This document shows positions 47,295-59,255 of a stretch of 64,000 nt of DNA, one piece after another. The number at the start of each line of letters is the position of its first letter. Within the stretch, counting starts at the first letter, position 1. The position numbers and the translations under genes are program-made. Location of the stretch: positions 21,925,142 to 21,989,141 of the forward strand of contig JASSKH010000001.1 in NCBI GenBank assembly GCA_031763025.1. The letters are read 5' to 3'. The DNA is from Macrocystis pyrifera. Taxonomy: Eukaryota; Sar; Phaeophyceae; Laminariales; Laminariaceae. The notes under the pieces are model-generated. The model was given only the letters and a program-made list of their open reading frames with translations, searched no databases and had not been told where the DNA came from.

Positions 47295-48899
47295 AGGCTT
47301 CATAGGTGCAGTAGAATAGAGGTGGCGCATCGAACGCATTTTATATAGTTGTCGCTAGGGCGTACGTGTTGGTGAACGTAGACTGTGTGTCGTGCTGGTG
47401 GCGGGAGTTGGTAGTGGGCAGCGCGCTTTTGGAAGACAACTGTCGAATTCGAACGCATTTTTCGTTCCACACTGTGTGCACACACACGCCGCAGGGCCCT
47501 CAAGGTGGTGTACTTTCCAAAGAAATGGATACTGGGATGCTGTGTGGTTTCTGCGCTGCGTTTCTACACACACGATAAAATCAGTGGTTTGTTCAAAGCT
47601 TGATTTTTCTATGCTTGGACAACCAAAAAGCCCGCGGCGAAGGTATAGCTGCTCCGCATCCGCTTGCGGCACACGTAGTGGCTGCACAGGCTGTAAGGGG
47701 TTGGCTATTGCTGTTGATTACCGGTGGAGTATGGAACCCCTCTCTTCATGCAGTGGTCACGCGCGCTGGGGTGGCTAGCAACACGACCGTTTGCTGCACA
47801 CACATGCCTGGTGAGTAAAAAAACAGCAGGCGCGGGCAGCCCCACTTTTCTCTCAACAGCACTGTTTTTGTGGGGCTGCTGTGCTGGGCTGCCGCCTTGA
47901 CACTCTGTGCTGCTGTTGCAAGCTGCTGCTGCTCACGGTGGCGTCAAATAAAAAGTCGTTGATCGGGCTTTCTGGTGGGCCCTGCTGTCGGCTAATTATT
48001 CGTGTTGATACTATCCAGTTTGGAAGGCTCATATCCTGGTGGGAGCAGGTCGGTGTGGTATCGGGGTGCCATGCGGGATCAGGATGTTAGCAGAGGCCTG
48101 GTTATACAATAGTAAAATATTACAGCTGTTGCAAGGAACTCGCGCGGCAGGAGATTTTTCACTGTCTCCACCGTGTGTGCGTTGGTGGGTGACAAGTAAA
48201 CGGTGGACGGTGGACGATAGCTGTTGTTGTTCTTGCTGCCTCGTTGGTGATCACAAAGAAAGAAGCTCAGGTAACTTCAACATACATCCAGTCGTGCTCC
48301 CGCAATAGTACTGCACTCATTTGTTCGAAGCCCCATTGTGTAGTGCGGTGAAATCCTTTGGCACGGCTTCGACCCGCGGTATGTAGTGCTGCTGGCGCAC
48401 TATTGCGGGACTGGTCCTTCAATAGTGCGGGTACCGCACTATGGCGGGACAGTCACGGCTCCATGTCACTACTTTATACAGCAGCTCAGTACAGGATAGC
48501 AGTACCTGCACGAAGACAGACAGTACATCAGCCTTCAGCTGGCCGTAGCCCCACCTCATTCACGATACAATGTGCCGCAGGGACGACAAGGGCGCCATGG
48601 AGGCGGCGGTGTGGGTAACGGTAGAGGACCAGCAGGATATGGTAGAAGCTGTACACAGTTCTCCGTATATCCCAGGATAGTCCGGTACTTCACTATATAG
48701 GCATCCAAGAAAGTGTGCACTATCCCCGGTTAATTCGGGAACCTATCTTCGTGCGGACGTTATCTCCTGGCGACCCACTTCACTATTGCGGGACGACGAC
48801 TGCTGTGACACGAACAAGGTATCATGTCATACATGCTCGTATTCATACCGTGGTATTCCACGAGTACTGCTGGGAAGACGTAAAATTGCGTGAAGCATA

Positions 48900-49070
48900 A
48901 GTGAAAAGAGAGCAGTAATGTAACAGCAGCAGCAACAGTAGACGCAGGGACAGCAGTAACACAGCGGCAACAGCATATGCAGCAACAGTACAAGCAGCAG
49001 CAGTAGCAGCGGCGGCGGCAGCAGCAGCGGCAGCGGCAGCGGCAACGGCAGCATCAATCTCAACCACAAC
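48900..49070. repeat. CAG/CAA trinucleotide-rich tract
   Basis: Long imperfect run of CAGCAG, CAGCAA and CGGCGG. On the minus strand it would give Ala/Val/Leu-rich shadow frames, which I do not treat as genes. Confidence 0.85.
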
Positions 49071-49225
49071 AACACCAAGAGCAAAATTATTGTACCATCG
49101 GCGAGAGACATACGAATCAAACGAAACATCCTCTTACGTATTGCCGCCTGCGTCAGATCAGACCGCGTAGACGGCTTGGTGCTGTCTCGTTTGACTGACT
49201 CCTTCGCTTGCTTGACTTGCTGCAC

Positions 49226-49428
49226 CTGGCTCGCTCCCACATTGCGAGTTGGTCCTCGCTACCATCATCCTCCGGCTCTTCTCCCGCAAAATCAAGAACC
49301 GCTCGGGTATATTGATCAGTAAGCGACTGGAACCCCACGCGGTTCTTGGCCCTTGCTGCCTCTCTCGACTGCTGTTGTTCGCGAGCCATGGCCAGGGCCT
49401 TGGAGGTGTAGGCTACAGGCCTCATACT
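49226..49428 (-). CDS. Possible exon, charged and helical, unrecognised
   Basis: Acceptor GTCGGCAG leads into SMRPVAYTSKALAMAREQQQ, then a charged helix and EDDGSEDQLAMWERA, ending at AG|GTGCAG with two spare bases. It does not phase-match the possible exon at 46758-46963. It may be the start of a gene whose other exons I cannot see. Confidence 0.3.
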
Positions 49429-49949
49429 CTGCCGACTTGACACAGCTGTGGGGCAGGTCATGCTTCTTCTGTGGGCAAGAGCAAGCAGCTCCGTTTATTT
49501 TTTAGAGCTACGTGAACTTTTTGAAAACAGCTGTCGACGTATGAAACATATTTTTCTAAATCTGGGCCCCCCCTCTCAGAAATAAGATGAAATCCTACGA
49601 GACTGTGGGAATCGGTCCACGGAACGGAGGGTCATGTCAAGTTTTGGGGCCAAAAGCTGACGTGTTTTTATTAATTAAGTATATATAAAAAAAGAGTCCG
49701 AAACTATCAAATAGCTATTTTTCGCGATGATTATATTGTTATGTTTCATGCGATAATAATACTCTTCCATTGTTGATATATGTCAAGTTTGATATTTTTT
49801 AATTGAGTTTGTAATTATGTAATTTGTGATGTGTGGTGTGGTACTTTCAAATTCCCTGTTCAACTTTGATAGACGCCCATCCGTCACAGGCGTAAACTGT
49901 GGTCTCCTGGGATGTTTGACGGGCAGAAGTATTGCTGCCTTAGTATTCA

Positions 49950-50280
49950 GGGTGTCTTGACGGGAAGGAGTGACGGCATTGGCGGGACGGGATGGTAAGA
50001 ACAGGTTTGACGGCGGGACGGGACGCTAGGGGCAGGTGTTGACGGCGGGACTGAACGATAGGGGCAGGTTTTGGCGGCGGCGGGACGGGACGGTAAGGGC
50101 AGATTTTGTTGACGGGACGGGCCGGTAAATTACAACGGTAGAGTTGTTCTCGCTGGGACGGGACGGCACGAGTCAACGGTGGGTGACATTGACGACGGGG
50201 CGGAACGGGACGGGACCACGCTACCAACTTGAAGACGGTTTTACCGTCCCGTCCTAACCGTCAACACCGTCCCGTCAATA
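49950..50280. repeat. GACGGGACGGGA minisatellite
   Basis: Roughly 35-bp units of GGCGGGACGGGACGGTAAGG and variants repeat about six times. The last part is inverted (CCGTCCCGTC) and could fold back. It lies ~500 bp upstream of the lipase start codon. Confidence 0.85.
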
Positions 50281-50771
50281 AACAATGAAAAACCTTGAAA
50301 AAAATCCGGGAAATTGCCTTTTTCAGCTTTTCCAAAACATTTGCCCTATTTCCTCTCACTCTAGGAAGAAAGGCGTCTTTTTTTTGGGGGGGGGGAAATT
50401 ATCATCCCCGACTGGCCCGTGTACTACATTAAGCACAAGTATACGATTCGCTCAGACCTCTGGGCAGTCATTTCAGTCATCTTCACTCTACCCAGAAGTA
50501 TCAGTGGCACATATTCCGAGTGCTGTACAGTAGTACCTTTCACTTGCTCATGCCCTCGATGGTTTCGCCCTGCAGCCGTCCTTCGAATTCTATTGGAAAA
50601 CACTATTAATAGTTCTGCTGTGTTGCTGACAGTGATCTCTCATGCGAATATGCTTATAATACTTTGCGAGGTGAATCAGCAATACAAAGTACAGAGCAGA
50701 AAGTGAGGAGCGACAGCGGTGCGCTGCTGCGGAAGTGTGCAGCGATCACGACCGTATCCGTGACTGTAAAC

Positions 50772-53700
50772 ATGGACACCTCGACGAAATCCGACCCAGC
50801 TGCATCTACGCCGAGTTCACCCGTTCCATTTGAATGTGGGGGGTGCCCGCCCGAAGATATATCCACAATGGGGGCACTCCTGAACGCCATAGTATGTCAC
50901 TCCGTGACACCGGCACGTAGCTGTTGTGTCCTGCGTGTGGCGCAGCTCTCGGTTGTCCGTGGGCGCCTATCGTGCTACTGCCCTGCTGCAAAGCCTTTCC
51001 GCGTTTTGAAAATCAAAGACGGGGGGTTCCATTCTATGTGGAGGTGGTTTTTGCTGGGGAATAGGGGACGTGAAAAAAATCTCTTGGAAAAAAAAAATCC
51101 TCGAGCCCTATTATTTTCGTGTACAGTAATTGCCGCTACAGGGAAAAACGCATCCCTGGCTCCAGGCGCCACGCTCCACTGTGCGCTCAGAAACCCGTGG
51201 CATGCCAGTTTTTGATGCGTGTATTCCACATGGTTCGTCACCAATCTGGAGGCGTATGTGCGCACGGATGCAGGGCGTTCTTACGCCCGTTCTACCCCCC
51301 GGAGCACGTTATATCCACAATGTCTCGAGGCCTTGTACAATTCCTGGCTGTGCTTTGCAACACTTGGTCGAGCGCGGATTGCTTGCGATGTCACATACGC
51401 AGGGGCATAGACCTAAGGGTGTGCAAAATACCTGCTGTAAGACGTGACATCCTCCAGGCCGTACTGACACCTTCACCGAAAAGGCCTCGTCGGTAACATC
51501 CACGACCACAGTTACCTTCTCCCAGGGCGGATGCATGCTCGAGATGAGGCAACTGCGAGCTGAGGTTTTACTGCCCGTCGTACAGAGCTGTATAGGGGGC
51601 TGATTGGAGCCTCGCCTCCCACGGTTGAGCAGGCACCGCAGAACTACAGTAGGTGGTACCTGTGTTTGGATGCTTCCCTGTTGGTCGCCAACGTCCGCGT
51701 TTCGGGACCTTAAATCGCTTCGCTTGAGAATTAGGCATCGATAAAAAATAAAACAGTATCACGTCGTGGCAATACTGGTGGCGACGAGCCGAGGGCGGGA
51801 AGACCACCGTCGTACGTGTTTCCGGCCACAATAGATTACCCGTCTCCGTGACTGCTTCGTGGGCTGCGACTTGGATATTTCAGTGTTCGTCCCTAGCAGG
51901 TATTTCCTAGTTAGAAGAAGAGTCGCTATAGTAGTGTCCATGTGATGTGGAACGCGAGAGCGACCCTCCATGGACAATCCGTAGGCAGAAGCGTAGAGCA
52001 CAATACCCGTAGACACATTACCAGGTACGCCTCAGGGGGACATCATGTCTGACAATCTCCAAAACAGAGAGCAGCATTTTCTTTACTTTGTTACGACAAA
52101 ACAGTCCTTGGAATGGAGGAGAGACTCTAAACTGTTTTATTTTGGGCGTGTTTTCCCCCATGTTTGCGCTACCGCGTCCGCCCTGATGTGCGTTTGCACG
52201 GATTTATGGACCTCGTATAACTCGAATATGTTTTTATGTTTCTGCTATGTTGCTGTTTGTCTTGCCGCTCCTCACGGCCCTCTGCCTCTGGTACACCTGG
52301 TGTAAAAGACGGAGGAGTTTATGCTCAACTCGCGGAATGAGGTCCTTCACCTTCGCACTTACGTGCCGCCGGATGGTCAGCAAATCAAAGGCCTCGTCGT
52401 CTTTGTTCATGGGTGAGTAGCGAACGGGGATGTCGGGGATGTTGTTTTCATTATGACAGTTCTACATTCTGCCACGTGATTTCGTTACTTTTGATGACCT
52501 TTTTGACACCGCCGATGGGACTTGAACTACGGCTTGTGATTTTTTTTTTTTGTGTATGGTTTCCTCCATTCTTGTATTTGCTTGTCGTCGCCTCGCGCAT
52601 ATATCGATGGCGCAGGTATGTTGGCCCGTTAGAAGACCCTTACGTGCTTTTCGGTGAAGACCGGGTACAGTTACCTTTTGACGGTGATAGTTCCACGGCA
52701 GGTTGATCCCGCCGCCCTGGTCGAGAACACCTGGTTGACGCGCGAGAACCACCGATGCATATATAACATCTACCGAAAATGTGGAGATCCGTCCGCACTC
52801 GTTCCGTCGCTGCCCCGTTTTGTTTTGTGCTGCCAAGAGGTATTCGGTACGCTGTGTGATACCGTACCAAACCGAGCATTTGTTTTTTTTCGTACTGACG
52901 GCGGCCTCGTATCGCCCTGACAAGCCCGTTCGTACCGCAGCATTTATCTGCTTGTCGCACTTTTTCTGACGGCTGGTTGTTTAACGCGAAAAAAGCTCAA
53001 CACTCCCCCCCCTCGCCAAAAGCGCGAGAAAAGCAATGATTTGCTGGGCGAGCCTTCTTGCTGCACACCCGTCGGACGATCCCGTCCGTACTTTAGCTGA
53101 GACGGTCACGGTCACGGCCGCCGCCTGCGATACATCGACTTGGGTCGTGAATGTTTTTTCTTGGCTCGCCCAAGTCAACTGATGCACGCACGCATGCCGA
53201 ACGATTGACTTCGGCGGCAGCCTCCTTCCTTCCGCCTTAGCAATCAAACATTTTTTCGACATGAAGGTTGATGGTTTGAAGGGGTGGACGTACAGAAGGC
53301 CACCCGTTCCGTGATGCTCATCACCCCCCAATTGCGGCGTTGTGTTGCGGCCGGTTTTCTTCCACTGTAGGTACGGCGGCCACACCAATGTGCCCTCGAA
53401 GGCCCAACTGGGGGTAGCTATGGTCAAGCTGGGCCTAGCCATGGTTCAGCTCGATTTGCCGGGACATGGGTACTCCGAGGGGGAGAGGGCGTACATCGCT
53501 AGCTATTCTCACTGGGTGGACGATTATTTCCAGGTGCGAGTGGCTAAAAACAGGAGCATGCCTCATGCTCGGCGACGATGAACTGCCGCCATCACTCTTC
53601 AGCTAGCCCCATCCGGGTCTGATTGCCTAGACAGACCGATCCACTTCAATACCTCGCCGATCGGGTCCATATTGATATTTTAACCCCTGTACGTAGAACT

Positions 53701-56700
53701 ACCCTTCCGTTGCGGAGACAAAACACTTGAAATTACAGTCAATTTTTTTTATGTAGAGTCAGGTTTAAGTGTATGTGCAGTGCAGCAATCAAAGGGTTAA
53801 ACCCAACGCACGCAGACCCAAGGACTGCGTTCTGTACCACAGTACAGTATCACAAGCAGGTGGCCAATCGTCGCCAAGCATTCGCAGACGCCTCGCTCCT
53901 GCGCTTGAAGACCTATGTTGCGTCTGCTCCGCCTCTAGCGGCAAAGGGTGGAGTGCTACCGGTGCAGCTGCGCTGTTGGGTACGGATCGTTTTCGGTTTT
54001 CACTTTACTTGAAAATCCCTCTTCTGTGTGCGGCGTTTCGGCAGTTGCTCGAGGCGGTTGCAGGCGGGGGATTCGCGCAGCCTTCGAAGGGAAAGCTCGT
54101 ACTTTCCGCGAGTCAGCTGGAGCGCCTCAAGACGGTGAGAAGCTTGTGACCTTTCCGTGGCTCAGTCTTGGCTTTGGCTCCGGCCTGGGCGTCTCATCGT
54201 TTTCGTTCTCCCACTAATTGCGGAGGTTCGGAGGCAATGTTGTGGGGACCCCGTTCCACGGTAGGGAATATGTCCGCGGGTGCATGGGCTTGTAGCCATG
54301 CACAAGCGAATTTCGAGCTAAATCGTGCAAGCATCGCCTTCGTCGTCTCCTGACTCTGTCTTGGTCATCCACGGGTGGTGCATGGGCATAACGATGCTCA
54401 AGCGAATTTCGAGTTAAATCGTGCCATCAACGCCTCCGCCTCTGTCTCCGTCACCTGCTGACTCTTGTATCTTCTAGCCTTCTAACCGCGTTATCTGGCA
54501 TGCCCCTTCTCCCCCCCCTCCCCCCTGCGCGACCTTTGTTGCAAGGTCCCCTTCTTTTTGACGGGGGAGTCTCTCGGTGGCGGAATGACTCTGATGATGG
54601 GCTTGACCATTTACGACAGACAGGTGAGACTCTGTGGTGATCCCGACGCCAGCGTACCCGCGGTTCACGAGAGCGCTGTGTTTCCGGGGTCGTCGGGCTT
54701 CAGCGGCACCCGGTGCAGAAAGCGTACGTGTGCTCTTTCATTGTCGCAGCGGGGACGATGCGTCTGCGTGAGCCTCGCAACCTCTTACTCGCGCTTACAT
54801 TGTTTGCTCTGTGATGCTAGATGCGCGAAGTCACAGCTCGTTAACGGTAAGAGAATTCCACTACGACCGCAAGGTTGGTGATGCCGTGCTTTAGACGAGT
54901 TTGAAGATGTCCTTGATTGAGAGATAATGCTAGGGTACGGTTCGAGTCGCCGGCAGGAATACGAAGCTGCGCTTTCATGGCAGTGTCGAATTCGCTGATA
55001 CCTCGCCTGGGGTCGGCGCAGTTCAGCAGGCCGCGCGCTTTAGGCAAGACGTTTCTTATCATACCTGCTGTCGTTGTTTCCTCCACCCCCTTACCTGTCC
55101 CCTGCCGTCATTTGTCCATCAGCACCCGTTGCTCCCGCGTTTCAAAGGGGTAGGTCTTATTGCCCCCGCCATTCAAGGAAACCCACCGCCAGCTCCAGTG
55201 GTCGCAGCTCTGCGGTATCTTGTCGCCCCGATCATCCCGAGGAGGCAGATTCCGGACGCCCTCGAGTCAGGTACATGGGCTGTAATTCGCCTGTTGTCTC
55301 AATCATGCTTCCTTGTCGTGCGAATAGTCTTCCCTTCGCATGGGGCGGCAGCTGAAATATAACAAGGGTGTGGACTCTTATGCGTAACGGAAGACCATCA
55401 CTCGCTCCGTCCTCGCCTCTAGATGACGGAGCAAATGTACATGGCTGCGATGAAACGCTGTCGTTGCACTGCAGTGCACGTACGCGCGAATTGAAAGCAG
55501 TTACCACACCAATAGCGGAATCGAGATGATTTTTTTCTTTTCGTCTTTTGGTTTTTTCGGCAGTACTATAGCACATGCGTGTGTTGTCCATGCCGAACCA
55601 TGATAATAACGTGTCACCCGTGTGATAAGATAACACACCCCCTGGACAGAAATTGCCAGCTGATTTTCTCTCGACACATGGGTAGAGCACAAACGCCGAG
55701 AGATGCATGCATGCGCCTATGACACGGAAAAATCTCGACGAAACCTTTCCAAAGCCACCGATTTCGTTGTGTGTGCCCCCCTTCAGGCATTGTTTGGGGG
55801 TAGAATCGGTCAAAGAACTAAGTCCAGGGGTGTGTTATCTTTTCGCCCGTGTTATTAATAGACGGTACGAAGCTTCCCGTAGAGCCAGCTATACACAAAC
55901 CTGTGCTACTGTAGGACGGGGGTAGCACCTATCTGTTCTGAGGCCCCTCGCTTGAGGGCCTCCAACGAACGATTTTTTCAGGAAACGCGCAGGATAAAAC
56001 CCCGGCACGGAATAAATGGAGGGTCAGGCACCTAACGAAATAGTGGGTGTATCATGAGCGTCAGATTCAATTATGTTGGGTAGATCGAGACCTGAGGAGG
56101 TCCACCGGGCCGTTTCCTATGCGGTTCGAGTTTTGAGCTTCAGATTTTGACCCGATCGCACTTTCAGAGGTGAACTTGGCAAATCGAAACAGTCTTCCTA
56201 CGCGGAAAAGTCAGATTTATTGTGCGTGCAGAGATTCGAGCAAACGTCCAGACCAACTGCTGTTGTTGTGGCTGTGGTTTGGCGCCGTGAAGAGACGCGC
56301 TGGGTGCGCTGCCCTACGCGTAGGACCCAAGCGTCCGAGCCAAGGCTGACTGCCTCTGGTCTGGCTGCGAAGAGACGTGCCGAGTGCGTTAAAGTCAACC
56401 TGTCTTGGTATTTTGTGTTTCATAATGTGACTGACTGCTGCTGCTGTACAGCAGTGTAGTCTACGAGTACGTATCCACGGAGAGGTGCACACCGAGTGCG
56501 CTTCTCTTGGTCTCTAGGCCCAAGCCCGCGCCAACCGACCGTAGTCTGGCCACGGAGGGACGCGCCGCCCGCCGACCGCGCGTCGGGCGCCAAGCAACGT
56601 CGCTATACAGCTTGTGTCACCATCCAACTCATCGATCGTTCCGCCGCTGTTTGCTGTCGTGGATAACATGCTGAATTTAGAGAGCATGCCATTTTTCGAT

Positions 56701-59255
56701 ATGAGAATCCGATGACCCAAGTCGTCGGATGCCAACATCCGACGACTTGGGTCATGGGATTCTCAAATCGAAAAAAAATCCCATCGGATTTTCCATGTTT
56801 GGACTGCATAAGCAAGGCCATTCATTTTTGAGATCGAAAAATACAAATCTGAAGCCCGGAATCGAACCGCATAGGAATCAGCCTCACTGAGGAAGGATCA
56901 TTGTTGTGGGTTAGAGAGTGCTACAGCAGTAGTCCTAGTTGCACCCCCTTCCTTAGCACGGCTTCACACCTGCACCATCGCCCCTCCCCTCCGTTGCGTG
57001 TACTGGCAGTGCAACTCCCGGAGAAGGTGTGGAAAACGGCTGCAGACATCGCGATGGCCAAGAGGGATGAGTGGGGTAATCCTGGTGAGATGCACCGAAG
57101 TGCGTTTCGGTCGATACAAGAGCTTAATACTTTGGTGCCAGTGCCATGGATCTCAGATTGCACGCTGTAAGTGCTTACACACATGAAATTCTTGGGGTTT
57201 CCGCACACGGAGGCGTTTGCGATGCGGAGTCCTAAGTGGTCGTTACCTATTTGATGCTAGTTCGACAGTGTCAATGTTGGTCTATTTCGTGCTTTCTGCG
57301 CCCAGCGTAATCCCTCGACTACGCTGCTCTTGACTTTGAACCAGCCCCGAAAGCATGTCTGGTGCAAACTATCAGCTACCTGGTATACATTTGCGTGGAG
57401 ACCTGGAATAAGGATTCTGTGGTCATTGGTCACCAAGTGGTCGGTCGTTGTGGCTGAAATCATTGTACTACTCTATTGGAGTTGTCAACAAGTATTCGAA
57501 TTCCACGGCGGGATAGAATTAGCGATCTCCCACGTTGGAATGGATGCTATTTAGATACGCTGTGCTATCAATAGTACACGGGCAAAACCCCGCATACGTG
57601 GAATGGTGGGTGCTGCTTTTTTCTTGATGCGAGCAGCGCAATTTGTATATACGGTATGCCTTTTATGTCCCAAATACAGACGCACCCACTCCTTGAATGC
57701 TTCAGCTTCAGATTTGTCTTCCGCATATACGGACTGTACTTCCTGCATGAGACCATGTAAAACTCGTAGTACGCGCGGTCGAAGTATAACCAGTATCACT
57801 AGTATGACACACACCTTACAAAGATGAGTTTCGACCGAATCCTCGATCTCACAGCTGTTGTTTTTTTTTTAATTTTCAAAAGATGTATCGAGCTCTTGCC
57901 CTCCAGCCCCAGCCTGGGCAGCACTGTGTGTGACGAGTACCTATTGTGCTGAGGTCGCGGGCTCCCTTGCACACCTCACGCGAGTCAATCGGTGCAGCTC
58001 ACACGTTTTTCATTCTTTCTCGCCTCCGGTCATTGCCTTCGATTTTTGACACGACACTTTTGATCACAAATGCCCCACGCGTTAATACGTGGTCATTCCG
58101 AAAAAGTAGGTAAGGATTGTTTTGCACCTTTTTTCGTCCTTTCAATGATTTGCTCGCTGCTGGTGCGGTGCGGTGTGTGCTCTTGGCGTCCAAACAAAAT
58201 AGGGGCGCTGGGCTGGGGCCACAACATGAAGTTTAACATGGGCCTGAACATGATGGACATGGTCGCGGTTGTGGAAAAGAGGCTGTCCGACGTCAAGTTT
58301 CCTTTCATCGTCATGCACGACCCGGAAGACGGTGAGAGTCTCAGTAGGCGCAAAGTTGGTCATATATTTTCTATGTTCTTCTCGAGCTCGCGCGTCATGT
58401 TAGGCTAGGGTGTGCTGGCGAAAGCCAGGCCGGTCGCTGGTTCTTGTCTCCCTTGGGTCAAACCTGGCACCAAAGGTGGTTTCAATATTTTTGCCCCAGC
58501 TTGCCTTGCTGCTCTGGAGGCTGCGAGGGATATAGTCAGCATGGACTTTTCTATCGAAGGGCGCGTGAATGAAGTGCCACTTATGGTCGAGAGAACACCC
58601 AAAGTCAAACAGCGAGGACAAGACGGAATTTATTATATCATAAGGATCTTCTCTATTTGTTCCGGTGCTCCACACGTTCTCGACTCAGTGCCCCCCCCTC
58701 CTTCCCTCCGCGCGCGCGCCCTCACTTCCTCTTCCCGCCATCACACCTTCATTGTGGTGCCTCGCTGGCGTAGCGATTACTCAATGCTCGGCGTCACGAA
58801 ATCTGGTGGAAAAGGCTAGTACTCCGAGAGACGATCCCAGAGCCAGGTGAGGGCGCCGATTGCAGCGTAGCTTTCGGCGCAGCTCTTAGTAAAGCCTACA
58901 TCGTACAGGCTATACCGCGATATCTCTCGCCTCGAGCAGCCGCTGTCGTGTGCCGCGCGAGCCCTATTCCCTGATTATTCTAGACGTGTTTTCTCTGATG
59001 TTCGCCGGTGCACTTCAGCCTCATTGTTTCTCCCGCACCTGGGCCAGCTCCGGGCACGCATCATCGCGCCAACTGCTTCGTGTTCTCCCCTAGTACCTAC
59101 CCACGCCTGACGATGAACTACGTTTGTTTACCCCGTGACTCAGGGAGCTGATAGAGATGGACAGCTGGCTCCACGACCTCCTCACCAATTGCACGGATCT
59201 CGTGATCGGCCACCTCACGGACTGGATTGTTTACCAGACCGACCGCGCTGCTTAA
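50772..59255 (+). CDS. Monoacylglycerol-lipase-like alpha/beta hydrolase, 10 exons, complete
   Basis: Predicted serine hydrolase of the S33/Hydrolase_4 group that includes monoacylglycerol lipases, so acyl-ester or lysolipid hydrolysis is likely. Exons: 50772-50891, 52309-52412, 53371-53533, 54045-54134, 54546-54623, 55123-55270, 57010-57084, 58203-58331, 58774-58846, 59144-59255. They total 1092 bp, giving 363 residues and TAA, and every phase matches. Landmarks: VVFVHGG at about 70-76 (oxyanion region), QLDLPGHGYSEGER, TGESLGGG with nucleophile Ser168, FKGVGLIAPAI, FPFIVMHDPED with the acid (Asp299 or Asp302), and DSWLHDLL with His337. No signal peptide or membrane segment is obvious. The first exon is Ser/Pro-rich and joined by phase only. 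Confidence 0.92.
54546..54623 (+). CDS. Lipase exon with the nucleophile elbow GESLGG
   Basis: It encodes VPFFLTGESLGGGMTLMM and ends IYDRQ|GTGAGA. The GxSxG-type elbow holds the predicted catalytic serine. The acceptor TTGCAAG and 26-codon length keep phase 0. Confidence 0.93.
56109..56884 (-). mobile_element. Transposon family T, copy 2, inside the lipase gene
   Basis: This 776-bp copy is reverse-complementary to the element at 42274-43058. It sits wholly within the lipase intron between the exons at 55123 and 57010. It contains a near-perfect ~39-bp-arm hairpin at 56692-56773. Confidence 0.85.
58203..59255 (+). CDS. Lipase 3' exons with catalytic Asp and His
   Basis: Exon 58203-58331 ends FIVMHDPED and exon 58774-58846 encodes ITQCSASRNLVEKAS. 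Exon 59144-59255 encodes ELIEMDSWLHDLL and ends TDRAA and TAA. Two split codons (g+cg and ag+g) close exactly. Confidence 0.9.

Noticed and set aside
48827-49240. Leu/Pro-rich minus-strand frame as a membrane protein
   Set aside because: It is a translation of the CAG/CGG trinucleotide tract.
49940-50227. Pro/Arg-rich minus-strand frame
   Set aside because: It is a translation of the GACGGGACGG minisatellite.
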